Source: Irpex lacteus (Eukaryota > Basidiomycota > Agaricomycetes > Polyporales > Irpicaceae). From it: a DNA stretch of 64,000 nt. Under the pieces are notes generated by a model that saw nothing but the letters and a program-made list of their open reading frames with translations, had not been told where the DNA came from and did not search any database. This document shows, piece after piece, positions 37,403 through 49,248 of the stretch; positions within the stretch are counted from its first letter, which is position 1; the number at the start of each line of letters is the position of its first letter. The stretch spans positions 1,116,001 to 1,180,000 of the forward strand of contig MQVO02000005.1 in the NCBI GenBank assembly GCA_001986395.2, written 5' to 3'. The position numbers and the translations under genes were made by a program.

Positions 37403-40400
37403 CGCTCTGCGTCGACGGAGTACGTTGATCTTGGAGAGGTAAGGCTTTAGACGTGTCTGGGGTAAATAGTATGCACAGCCCGGGGGAATGTCAGTATGAG
37501 TTTGCGAGAATATAAGCTGTACTGCACGTACCCATGACCTACGAAATTTGGAGACCAGAGTATGCGGCTGTGACAGAATGAAAGGGAGGAGTGCGACGAA
37601 CACAGCGAGATGTAGGGCGTAGCCTTCATAACTGAATATTGTAGAGACCATAGCTCGACAGCCCGGTTGCAGGCTCCACTGGGCGCAACCACCAGGGAGA
37701 GTACAGCTGGCAGAGATAATAGAGAGAGCTGGTCAGCTATTTATTCACAGGAGCGTTAAGGGGAAGATCAGACCATTGCATATTATCTGATAACTATAAC
37801 GACCTGATCTACCCCATCGGCCTGTCGTGTGAGACCGGAGGCACAAGCGATCAACGCGTCGAGTCAGATGCGAGTGGTCATTGGCTGGAAATTGGAATGC
37901 CGTCGTGTGTGGGCTTGAGTTTGCATTGAGCTATGGGTCATCTCGCACGCCTTGAGCATGTTTTCACCAAGCTGTACTCTTCGCAGGCTGGCTATTGTCC
38001 AACCTGAGTGAACGGAGGAGCGTCGGCCAACGAGATTGACCGTCGGAGAGGTTCCCACGAGCTGAGTCTGTGAGTCTGTGAGTCTGTAGGTCTTATTCTT
38101 GCTTGGGATATCACTTTTTTAGCTGTGTATAGTGGTCACTGAAAGGCTTTCGAGACTGAGATACCAATGCATGTAAAAGGAGTAGCGAGCTGTAGCGGGT
38201 AAGTATATTATGTATCGGTACCGGTCAAGCTTCAAGAATTAAAGGCGCTGTTGATGCGCCATCTCTTTTGATCTCGGGATGGGCCGAGGCTTTTCCGATT
38301 GGCGCGGAGATCTATGCTCAAACTCGGCCGCTCAGTGTGAGTTGCAATTGAACGTTGAACTTGTAAGTAGGTTACGATTGCTAACGCTCGTCAATTGCGC
38401 TCGTCTAACCCAAGAATCAATGCAAAACAGCCTGACATCATTGCCCGTGTGTTTGTGCCCTGCGCGTTATCTGCTCTACGGCCCCGGCAGCGAGAGAGTG
38501 CAACATAGTGACGAAGCTCAGCACTGGCAGTAACAATAAGTTAAAACTTGGGTATGTGATTTCGGTGCTAAATATAGAAGAGTTAACTTCTCACGAACTG
38601 ACTTACTATGGTATCACTACAGAATACTTGCATTTAACTCACCGGGAATATTGGAGCCACTAGGATTAACAGATAACTCGTGGCTCTTACTTCGTGCAAA
38701 ACATAAAGTTTCCATACATGCACAGGTCGAGGCTCGGCAGCGCGAAAGAAGAGAACGTACGGTAATTAATTTTTTTGCCAACAGCTCATTAAGAGGATAC
38801 TCTCGCTTATCGTTACCATGTAGGTTGAAGCCCCTCGCCGTCACGGTGATGTTCGTGTCGAGAAAACCATGATTTTAATGTCCACCGTGGAAGGTACGAC
38901 AAGAAGTTTGCATCATGTTTATGAAGCTCCATAGGTCTATTTGACCAATCTATCATTGACTGTCACCGATGCGCTTACAGCAGCTGATCGTGTCATCTAG
39001 TTGCTCGGCCGCCGCTGCCACATCCATCTCCACCGTCGATACGCTTCAGCAACTTGATACCGAAGTACCTGACTTTCCCATCAAAATTTCCGAGCCACAC
39101 ATTTGCCGATGCTTCATCGTGCTGGTGATGCTCGAAAGTTCAACATGCATCGGGCATCATGGCCGTTCCGATTGGTGAGTATCATAATAATCATGCTATT
39201 CATCATGATCACGAGTACGGTACAGTTACACACAATGAATTTTGTCCCGCCATAAAAGCCTCTGAGAAGACGATATCTTTGAAGGGACCGTGAAATGGCT
39301 GCGGGCGAGGAAGACCGTAGAGCGCAATTATTAGCAGAGATGAGGAAATCGGTTCCACTGGCCTGTACTAAGCGGTCGGTTAAAGTCTCAAGTGAGGAGA
39401 AATTATTGGCAGAAAAGGTGGCCTTTAGGTAAGAATGCTGGTCTGATTGGTTCCGGACTGTAGGTTGATGTGCCAAGCTTGACAGTAGGAAAACATACGC
39501 TTTGCCAGTGGCATCGGCAGCATTTGGAGAAACAGCAAGACAACGCTTCGAGTCTGCGGTTCAGGAACATAGCTGGTTAACACAGCTTGGATGATCAACT
39601 TGCTCGGCGAGGTCCGACAATCTTGTGCTCCAATGAAGGCAAGGACAAAAGTCATCGTCTGCTTGCCTGCTTCGGAAGGCTTTATCTCCCCAGAAATCGA
39701 ATTCAAGACGTAGGTCAGCTGCGATAGGTACAGGCTGCAGTTTGTCTCTCACCTGAATTTATAGCATGCAGATTCTCAGAAATAGGAAGAATCACGTACT
39801 TCGCTGTAGGGTGACTAGCAAACCCCCATGTAGGAAAACTCACAAATCCTTCCTTTGAATTCAGATGCTGATGTGCACTATCGGAATGGCGATGGAAATA
39901 GGGAAACATCTTGAGGCGCTCCGGCCTCAGGCTGCAGTTTTTTTGTGCTCGCCCCATGGTTGTTGCTGCCACAGTCGCAGCATCCGACGGCCGCGGAAGC
40001 TTCACGACAATGTTACGTCGCTTACACGCACGACCTAGTACCGCGTCGACAACAGCGTTTTCCTTTCCCTCGAAAAGGGCATGGGTTGTATCTCCCCGAA
40101 GACAGGTTTCCAGGCGTGGTGTGTCCCATGCTGTGGACTTGTCTGGGCATGTATTCCAAGACGCCACAAACAACTGTGAGTGGGTCGATATGTCGGTATA
40201 TTATATTACTCACAGGGGCAATGATGTAACAGTGACATCGTGAAGCGTTAAATTTAACGCGAAAGAATGCGGTGACCTTATTGCCTGCCATATACGGGCA
40301 ACATGAACGCAAGATGATGACCATCCAGTTTTCTATTGAAGATGATGGAGTCAATGGGGCGGTCTTATGCTGGTCCGAGCTTGCTGTACCGGTAGTAGCG

Positions 40401-43400
40401 GTGATACGGTATATGCGGCAGGTGCATTGTCTGCCGTGACACCAAGCCTGGGTTCGTTCTTCCATCGCTTCCTCGTTTCCAGATATTAATTTTCAGTTCA
40501 CTTAACGTTATCTCCTAACCGCTGTAAGATAAGTTCATCGATGTGAAGCTTATGAAGGGATACTCTAGACCTCCGTGCAATTGACAATGCAGTATACCTG
40601 TGATAGACACGCTGGACATCATTCATTAACGTTATGGCTGCAGGCTCTGGCATGTCCCAGCAAGCCGATGGCTTACGTAGATGTACGATAACTTCCCGTG
40701 GCAAACAAGCTCAGGGTTTACTCAGGGTTATCGGGGTGGCAGCATTGACACATTCTTCCAGAGGAATGGGTACGTATACCACGGGTGAAGTCAAAACAGC
40801 AGTGCAAGTGTGAGGATGAAGAGGTCCTCGAATGAGATAGAGGAGAATCAGTTGTGCCGAGACGAGGCCCACTGGCAAAGTTATGGTAAACATACATCAG
40901 TTGGTTACATTGCGCTCATTTCGATGCTGCGCAAACGTTCAACGCGCAATTTTGGTACCTAGGAGTACCGTCTAGTCATCAATGTCCATTGATGGTGCGT
41001 CGAGAACAAAGAGCCAATCGAGGATCTCGATAGTAATACTCGATCGTTCGCAGACTTCCTGATGTGGTAAAGAAGTGCGTACTAACACCAAGAACCCCGG
41101 CCGTTCTTTGTATTGCAGACGGCATTACTACCACCGCATCCGCAACCTTACACTTTCCAGACCTCTTTCAAATTTTGAGACTCTTGGTTTGATGCAACTA
41201 CGGCTGTCCTGAGAAGATGCACACGGCGCCCCTGTGAAGTATGCAGCGATCAGCAAAATTCTACTGCTCAGCGAGTAAGTACTTGACGAGACATCACCGA
41301 CGCTTCCAGTGAGTACCTTGCAACAACAACGTCCAACGCATGCACAGGCCTAACTGTCTCAGAAGTCAAAGTAGTGATAATATCGGGGGACAAAACTGAC
41401 CGCCGAAAAGAGTCCTGGCAAACATAACTATCAGCTATTATGGCTGCGTTCAAAACTCACTTTGCCATGGGTACACACACATATACTTATATAGGCCTGC
41501 TATCCCAGGCTGTCGACGAATGAGAATGAAATGTGGGTCAGATTTCCTCCACTCGTGAGACTTTAGTAGTTATCTGCTTCCGAGTCTCCTAAAACAACGC
41601 CTGGGCGGTGATCGAATTAGGAATCTGACGTGCTCAACAGAAACTACTGTGCAGCCGTGGATAGCTTGCCATCTTGGTGGGAGTTTGGAGTTTGGGCAAG
41701 CAAGACGGTTAGGTTTCATGTGTATGCCAGCTCCGAGCTTAGGCAATCGGTTGACGACGTCACTGGCAGACCTGCAGTTCAGTAAGAGACATACCATCGC
41801 AGGCCGCTTTGTGGTGATAGTCGTTCATTCACTTGGTAGCAAGTTGGAATCATAGAAACCTATCGGACCGAGATGAGGGCAGTAAGTAGTCAATGAACGA
41901 TAGTAAGTACTTACTTGCAATGGGCGCCCCGCTTACTGGTTGAAGTTTACAACTGCTTGCTCTTCTCCATCTTCTGTCTTCTGCTTCGCTGCGACGTAGC
42001 AGACGGCCATTTGCACCAATGGCCAGAACGATGTCTGCTTCTCGTGTCAGAATCCGAGCACTTTCATCGGGAAAATAATCAAATCGGGAACTAGTTTTAT
42101 CTTACGTGGTGGCGTAGATAAACGCTTCTCACGCTATTGCAGAGTGCGGAAACGAGAACTGACCTGACCAACACAACCCACCATGGGTTACAGTGGGATA
42201 GGATGGTCTACCTTCCCCTACGTGGTGTACCCAGGTATAACATGTCCTACCCAGTTCACCCTTGCTCATATACGTGCGCTTACGTCCAGCTCTTTCCAGC
42301 TCTCAGCTCGATCGCGCCCCGTACGGCGCCTACGCCTCCAACGTCTTGCACGTCATCGACCCCCGCCATACTGAGACGGGGAGCGGCGCTTTAGCGCTTT
42401 AGTTATAACCAGGCTATATATATGAGAATGCCTGGCTTCAGACGAGCCTTCAAACTTTCCCTCCTTCCACTACCTTCCCCTTTCCCTTCCGCCTCTCGTC
42501 CTGTCCGCGCGACGCGCGTCGTTGCTACTCCCATATGGTGAGTTATGTAGCTTCTTTCGTGTCCCATGAACTAATATGCACATCGGGACAGATGGCAGGC
42601 CGACCACACAGCAAGTAGGCGCATATATGCGTTGCGAAGTCGTGAGCTGCATCTGTTGCTGCTCGCATACTTATTAGAACGACGTGAGCTAACCATACCC
42701 TGCAACGACAGCTGTTTCGGCTTGTGGCGGGGTCATCAAACCGAGGAAGCGAGTTGGGTTGAGCGGACTACGTTTGTGAGTAATCATTTCCTTCGTTTGA
42801 TGTCAGACCTTAACAGCCCCCAGCATCTAGATGCCCATCCGCGACACCATACTGTATGCATGTAGCATATATCAGCCAAGCTCACTACGCCGACATCAAC
42901 TTCGTTGACCGCGGTTCCCGTGCCATTGACAAAGTCCATAGGTTATGTACAGTGTAGTAGTTACATGCGTGTACATGGTGTAGTCGTATTCGTAATATTA
43001 TATGGTTTTTTCATTATTATATGCGTGAATTATCGACAGCAGCAACGGGGCGCGCTGCGCGGTTTAGCACCCAGCCACGGACTATATCTACCTTGATCAC
43101 CACTATATCACCCATGAGAAAGTTATACGATATCAGAATCTACCTTTCTAATAATTACCCTCGCTGGGGTTAGGTGATGCTGCGAGGTTTGGATGTTTCA
43201 CTTATGTCTACCTAGGACAAAAACTGGTTATTTTCGCGATGACTTCTCGTGCCGGTGCTGCGATCTTCGGTAACGACGAATCTGGATATGGGGAAGCCCG
43301 AACGCAAGCTTCAAGTCGTTTCCAACAGACGTCCGCTCCGGTTCGTGAGCACGCAAAGACATTCTTCGTGAGGACGCGCTCAGGTTAAGCCATGTTCTTC

Positions 43401-44120
43401 AAGAGGTGACATCAGAGACCAGGGTAGAGGTACCATATTTGTGAGCTGTGTCGTAACCGCGCAAAGCATTATTGGACATGCCACACGACCACCAAGTTCT
43501 CTTGTCATACACCCTCCTGTGCCCACGCTCCAAGTCCACGAGATCGTCTAAACTTCTGGGTGTCTTTTCAGATGGAAATGGCGATTGGCCGCCACGGAAG
43601 TAATTGTGCTAAGACGCGCTAAGACAAGTGCCGTCATGATCATCTGACAGAATGCATTCTGTAGCTCGTGAACGGAAAGCTATGCTCTTCGTGAACCGTT
43701 CCGGGGTGGCGGCTGCCAGTGTGGGGAGTGGGTATGGTGGGGGTGCGAGGATATAACTAGGACGAACGGGTCTATCCCACATTCCCAGACCAAGCCTTCT
43801 CTCTGCGGAACCTTGCCTCTCCGCCCAACTCCCAACTGAAGCGCCGCGGCTTCCAATCCACGCTAAATCAGGCCGGACAGTGCGTGCCTAGCACGTTTCC
43901 ACCGGGAACAACATTTAATATCTCGTGGAGGCAGACAAGATATTGACCGTGACAAGGTTTCAGCCTTTCCTGTCAAAAAGTGCTCTGGACCCAAGATCTG
44001 TATCGCCTGCTGGTGAGCAACTCGGAACAGGGTCAATATTTCAGACGATCGCCAGCTAATCTTTGGCTAGTAGGGATAAGTACCGTGTCTCATTCGGAAT
44101 TCGGACATTCACACCCTCGT
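37403..44120. other. 6.7-kb gene-poor region
   Basis: The longest stretch without a confident gene. It holds a minisatellite-like GTGAGTCT run (about 38062-38090), several copies of a GTAAGTACTT palindromic core (near 41274 and 41903), a TATA plus CT-rich tract at 42415-42505 with no assignable ORF, and an isolated 152-codon minus-strand frame (39715-40173) that I could not match to a family. Decayed sequence or non-coding transcripts are possible. Confidence 0.5.
42415..42505 (+). promoter_or_regulatory. orphan promoter-like TATA and CT-rich tract
   Basis: TATATATATG (42415-42424) is followed by a pyrimidine-rich tract (CCCTCCTTCCACTACCTTCC and onward), the same arrangement as at the secreted-protein gene. 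Downstream ATGs near 42536 and 42590 are interrupted by intron-like sequence, and no credible protein could be assembled. Confidence 0.4.
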
Positions 44121-44130
44121 GTATAAATAC
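44121..44130 (+). promoter_or_regulatory. TATA-like element next to an F-box start codon
   Basis: GTATAAATAC lies only 16 bases before the first ATG of the F-box gene. If it is used, transcription could start at or past that ATG and translation would begin at the next Met, 33 bases on. Confidence 0.4.
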
Positions 44131-44145
44131 TCCAGAGTGCCCATC

Positions 44146-45555
44146 ATGGCAGCCAGCACACAAACTCACTTACAGTTCATGGACCTCCCGCCAGAACTCG
44201 CCGACAACATCCTTGCGAGTGTCTCCGACACCCCCGACGCCAGGCAGACGCTGGGCGCCTGTGCTCTTGTCTGCCGGACCTGGCGTCAACTAGCGTACCC
44301 TTACCTCTTCAAGACGTTGCAGCTAAACTTCTCCCTCGCCGACGAAACTCTCATCAAGGAATCCCAAATCAACGTCAAGACTGTCGAACAAATCACAAGT
44401 TTCTTCAACGCTTGCCCACTTGTAGCCCCGTGTGTTCGCACGCTGCAGCTACGTCAAGTGCTTAAACATCAGGCTGTCCCCGCAGAGGCATTCTATCGTG
44501 TCCTCGAGCCCCTACATAGGCTGCAACGCCTGTCACTATACAATTTTCTCCTTGCGCCGTCTCCATCCACAATATTCCTGCCCCAACTATCATGCTCCCT
44601 AGACTTTCTCGAGATCTACACAGGCGAACTACGCGGCTGCGGAGACTATCTCGTCACGTCCAAAGAAATACATGACATCACGCATTTCTTCCCTCGCATC
44701 GACCACCTCTGCTTGTCGACGCTTCCTACCGGGTATCGCGAGGAAAAACCAGAAGACTCGACCAACGGCGCGCTCGCACTTACTGCCGTAAGGCAGCTGT
44801 CGATAATTAACCCATCCTCATTCGACCTCCTCTTCCGGGCTCTGCACCACATGCCCATGGGGAACCTCCGGGTGATCAACCTAGAGAATCTTTCCTCCCG
44901 CGATTTGGAACATGTCGGGCGGTTCCTCGGCTCAGTGGGCTCGACGCTCGAGAGTTTGAAATTGGGAGAGGTATGGTCGACTAACGTATACTCTGCAGGT
45001 ATGCTCATTCACCAACTCTGTACTCCGTTTACTTTTACTCATAATAATCTGTTTTGCATGTGTACAGATGAATTACTGTGTGCTATGCACAACCTGAACC
45101 TCTCTGCCTGTCAGGTCCTTGACAGCTTCACATTCACCATCCCGTTCACCCTCGCCTCTAACGTTCCAAATGCTGCCTCTACACCTGTAACTGCTTCTCA
45201 TTGGCGTCTATCCCACCACACCTTCAGTGCTGTTCGGGAGATCATTTCCACAGTTATACCCAGTTGGACGCGTTCCGTTGGGCTCGACTTCCGGAAGAAC
45301 TCCATGTACCAGCGATTTAGCGCACAAATCGGGCTGGTCATGGGAGAGATGAATTGGAAGGGGTTGGACGAAACGCTGGTGGCTAGGACAGCGAGCAGGA
45401 ATGACGCACAAGTGAGAGTGCAAGTGAAATGCGACGGATGGACTACTGCGACGATCGTACCTGGTGCACATCAGGACGCGGAGAAAGAGAGGGAGAGGGA
45501 GGCCTTGAAAGAGTATTTGCCGAGAGTTGCGGCGATGGAGATGCTAAGGTTCTGA
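44146..45555 (+). CDS. F-box-like protein (3)
   Basis: The F-box-like motif is FMDLPPELADNILASVSD ... LGACALVCRTWRQLAYPYLF, followed by irregular leucine-rich strands (LHRLQRLSLYNFLL, MGNLRVINLENLSS). A consensus intron (44999-45067, 69 nt) is in frame and has no stop, so the unspliced frame codes 469 aa and the spliced one 446 aa. Splicing is favoured because it removes an unrelated insert (HQLCTPFTFTHNN). The start may be the first ATG or the one at 44179 (MDLPPEL), given the very close TATA-like element. Role inferred as SCF substrate receptor. Confidence 0.82.
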   Translation: MAASTQTHLQFMDLPPELADNILASVSDTPDARQTLGACALVCRTWRQLAYPYLFKTLQLNFSLADETLIKESQINVKTVEQITSFFNACPLVAPCVRTLQLRQVLKHQAVPAEAFYRVLEPLHRLQRLSLYNFLLAPSPSTIFLPQLSCSLDFLEIYTGELRGCGDYLVTSKEIHDITHFFPRIDHLCLSTLPTGYREEKPEDSTNGALALTAVRQLSIINPSSFDLLFRALHHMPMGNLRVINLENLSSRDLEHVGRFLGSVGSTLESLKLGEVWSTNVYSAGMLIHQLCTPFTFTHNNLFCMCTDELLCAMHNLNLSACQVLDSFTFTIPFTLASNVPNAASTPVTASHWRLSHHTFSAVREIISTVIPSWTRSVGLDFRKNSMYQRFSAQIGLVMGEMNWKGLDETLVARTASRNDAQVRVQVKCDGWTTATIVPGAHQDAEKEREREALKEYLPRVAAMEMLRF

Positions 45556-46040
45556 GAGGCTGTCTCGGACAAACACTGCACACACGCGTCAAACCTCTGG
45601 GGTACCCTTCGCACGGCATGTGTATTGAAGTGATGATAGTTGGCTCGTTTATGGAGAGCATGGAATAGTCTTGAATGTGTATTTTTACTTATACCCAATT
45701 GTACCAGTATAATATGTCATGATGCCCCGAGCCTGCACTTGCAAGTAACCCTGCATTTTCCGAACATCCTAAGCCGAATGCACTTTCGTCCATCCCATCT
45801 TACTACACATGCTGTCCTACGTGTCTGACAATCATGAATGTAAGTACTCGTTCATAGGTTCTCTCCTCAGGGTTTAATTTGCTTCCGTAGAGAATTACGC
45901 GTTCTGATTGGGTCTGTCTGTCCTTGATTATCAGGGGATAGTACGGTCCCGAATCGCCATATGAGGAAGTCGAAACGTCTAGACCTCCACGATCATGATC
46001 GAGATCCCCGATTTGTTTTTTGTATCTTGACAAAAACCGC
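45556..46040. other. gap between F-box gene and transposon
   Basis: 3' flank of the F-box gene up to the target-site duplication. No gene seen. Confidence 0.6.
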
Positions 46041-46049
46041 CATCTAAAA
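46041..46049 (+). repeat. left target-site duplication
   Basis: CATCTAAAA abuts the left terminus; an identical 9-mer abuts the right terminus. Confidence 0.88.
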
Positions 46050-46281
46050 CAGGCTCCGTCCCAGCCGTCGTAGGGAGCTCAATGTCAGGGATTCGGGGTA
46101 TTCTGGGTCTCGAAGGACGATAGGAAATGTTAAGTCTCAGTAATGGATGAGTGATGGCTGTTACTTCGTATAGTAGTTAGATCAATGATGTTGATTACAT
46201 AACCTGTCTTTTTGAACCTTAATCTTTATGAGCTCCCTACGACGGCTGGCATCAAACAAAGGTAAACAGCGGTCTTCGGTG
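46050..46281 (+). repeat. left terminal inverted repeat
   Basis: Matches the reverse complement of 52302-52550 in ordered blocks: CAGGCTCCGTCC plus the 20-bp motif, TATTCTGGGTC, GACGATAGG, GATTACATAACCTG-like, TTGAACCTTAATCTTTATG, the 20-bp motif again, and CATCAAACAAAGGTAAACAG. It holds the motif CCAGCCGTCGTAGGGAGCTC at 46061-46080 and its reverse complement at 46230-46249. The inner part probably also contains the promoter of the DUF6589-like gene. Confidence 0.9.
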
Positions 46282-46411
46282 TGATAGACGCTAGATACTG
46301 TCTATATCGGGCAGACTTACGACCGAGATATTCGAAGCGCTGGGAGTTAATTATCTGAACGCGACGTGTTTCTTTCGTCGTGCTCGCACGTCGCACTCGA
46401 TCCAATAACCC

Positions 46412-49221
46412 ATGGACGCAGGACACCGCCCCCGCAGCTGGGACATTCTCAAGACTCTCGAACGTGACAAGGTATCGATATCCGACCTTCTTGTCACTCT
46501 CCTCATGTACCCTCCGGCCAAGCACCCGCTGCCTTTTCTGCTTGCAGACGTGACCAACAACTGCCGACCAATACTGAACGCCTTGCACTCCAACTCAAGA
46601 TGCAAGACGACAACCTTGGATTGGGGCCATGAGATCATGTGCAAGCAATATTCGGACTCTATTGGCAGGCTGGCGCACACTGAGCCGTCCTGGCACTTCA
46701 ACGCTACGCACGCGGAGCCGGCTCAAATCCGGGATTTTCAACTCGATGGGTTAGCGCGAACAGTTCAGCAGAACCACAGTGACATCTGGTCACTCTTCTT
46801 TCGTATGGCGACGGGGTTCTCTGATACGGACCAGGTCTCGGATGAGCAGGCCAGGCAGGGTGTAGAGGAGGATGGGGAGGAGGCGCCTTCACGCAGCTCT
46901 CCTTTGACGAGTGATGAGCTCAACGAGCGCAGGAACAAAGTGCGGCATGCACGTGTAATTGTGAGTACTAAAAGATCGTCTTAATTGAAGCAATTAGCTG
47001 ACTTGGTATCGTAGAAAACTGTGACTGTGATCAGTGTACTTACGAATAACCGCTTCCGCAAATGCAATGCGCTTCAGGCCGTGACAGGCCTGTTCCTCCA
47101 CTCCTGTAATACGTCTGAAAAGGTTATCAAAGTTCTCTCGCATATGGGTATCTCGATCAGCCTTTCGTCCATCCACCGCGCCATCCATTCTCTATCACGG
47201 GCGACTCGTATTGCGATACAGCGTCACGGCCGATCGCTATTAATCTCGTACGCCTATGACAACTTTGACGTCAAACTAAAGGTTGGCATCCCGACTGCGG
47301 GCGGTCTCAACGACTTAATGCTGCATCTCACTTCCGGGCTCATGTTGCTGCTGAATCATGGAGTAACGCTGGATCATCTCCGTGTCTCAGGCTCCTTGTG
47401 GGACATGAATCCGAATAACGACTATGCAACAAATAAGAAGGAATTCGATGCTCTCAAGACCCTCAAGTTTCTCATGACGCTTCATATTCCCCAGCCGACT
47501 CTATCTGTATCATCCCAGCCAACTCTGACCCGTCGTGGAGAATTCCGTGCTTGGTTATTCCTCCAAACTCTTATCGCTCACGGGCCGGCATACTTCGCGA
47601 ACATGAAGGCTTCGGTCGGGGAACCAAGTGCTGTTGAAATGATACCAATCTGTAAAACAGAACAAATGCCGTTCCGTGCGATGGACTTGAACCAATCTAG
47701 GGTGGCCGGTAATATTGACGCGATCATGGACATGCTTGGTCAGGCGGGAGTGGGAAGTCATGGCGCGAACGTTTCGGGATTGGAGGAAGTGGATATTTCA
47801 CCGTATGTCCAATTGGTTCATGGTGATTTGGGTACAATGGAGCGGGTTCTGAGTGCAATGGAACGGCGCGCTATCGACATGACACCCGAGGATCGTTTGC
47901 AGTTCATCGTCTTCGTTTTTGGGCTCTTCCATTTCAAGATGGCTGCCGCTGATGCTATTTGGCGCATTCTGGTCACGCCTGCCAATGCACGGAAGGACTC
48001 CGCAAGTTTCTGGGATATCGTTCGTCGACTACGACCGAAAATGGCCAACCACCTCGTTAACAATGCGACATTTCGAGAACAGCATGATTTGATCAACCAC
48101 GTCGGCTCTATACTTCGCCTGGATGCTTGGCGTGTTGAGGCAAAGAAGATTGGCTATCCTACACTTCAAGCATGGGCAGAATCGCAGCCACCATTCATTG
48201 AGGTTGTGCGGATGTCGGAACGTATCGTTGGGCGATGTGTAGAAGGTGGCTATGACGTAAGTATGTTTCAACTTCAAACCAAGCCTGCCGCGCAGCAGGA
48301 CAAGCTGCACCAGAACACTATGCGTACACACCATTACCTTCTTCTCTATGAGGAGTTATCCTACGGGATGAACGCTGGCGATATCGGACGTGTTGAAACT
48401 CTGTTCCAACCGTGGGTCTATGTCTTCAAAGCTACTGGGAAACATAAGTATGCTAGCCGCATGCTACAATTTATGCACCAGTTGTATGATGTGTATCCGC
48501 CTGGCTTACGGTGAGTGGTTTGCAGTTTTTTCAACTTCCGGTAGATGCTGATGACCACATGTTAGACATGCAGTTCGCTACAATATACTTGTCAATCCCA
48601 CAGGGAAACCTCATCACTTCCGAGCAGTTGATTGGATGGTCGAACTGCTCAATCTATATACAAAGGTAAGCCAGAACTCTGAATTGTATGAGGTATCGTC
48701 TGACGTAGAATAACATCTGATACTAATAGGAAATCTACGGTGGGAAAAATTCAAACTACACTAAGAAGCGCATACTGGAAGAGTCTCCCCTTGTCTTACT
48801 ATATCGGCAAAGCCACGTGAACTTCGAACAAAACTTCAATCTCTCAGGGCTGTCAACAGCGCATGCGAAGAAGGACATGTCGGCCACATTTGACGAAATC
48901 ATGCAATGGATCGAGAACCTCGACGCCTCGCCTAATCAAGATCGCGCTGGTCGAACAGTTACATACAGTGTACCGAATGCCCTACTACGAGGAGCTGCAC
49001 TAATTCGCCAAGATGCTACACATAAGGATGCAAAGCAAACGTCTCAGCAATCAGTGAGCGGTATGGCCTCCCGCGCTACCGTAGAAGTTGTCGATGATGA
49101 TGAGTCTGCGGTTTGGAGTGAAATCGGTACAACTGCGCGTATGGCTGTTGGGGACGAGAGTTATTGGGATGCTGTAGTAGATGTTAGCGCAGATGATCTC
49201 GCGGTTATTGATAGCATATAG
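46412..49221 (+). CDS. DUF6589-like protein, candidate transposase
   Basis: Four exons (46412-46960, 47015-48510, 48566-48665, 48730-49221) give 878 aa. The core resembles the fungal DUF6589 family: SYAYDNFDVKLKV with Asp265, LVHGDLGTMERV with Asp454, and the hallmark FGLFHFKMAAADAIW with His489, followed by YNILVNPTGKPHHFRAVDW. DUF6589 genes are highly multiplied in agaricomycetes and have no assigned function. As one of two genes in an element with inverted repeats, this is the likely transposase, perhaps with an RNase H-type catalytic core; that is inference. The N-terminal 180 residues are helical and variable with an acidic linker. It ends 27 bp from the convergent helicase stop codon. 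Confidence 0.85.
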
Positions 49222-49248
49222 GAATAACAAACATTATCTATTCCATAA

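Noticed and set aside
39715..40173. 152-codon minus-strand frame in the gene-poor island
   Set aside because: No recognisable domain, no convincing splice partners and no promoter signal; left as unassigned.
41260..41920. Miniature transposon bounded by GTAAGTACTT palindromes
   Set aside because: The palindromic core recurs loosely in several gaps, partly overlaps the splice-donor consensus, and no target-site duplication or matching ends were found.
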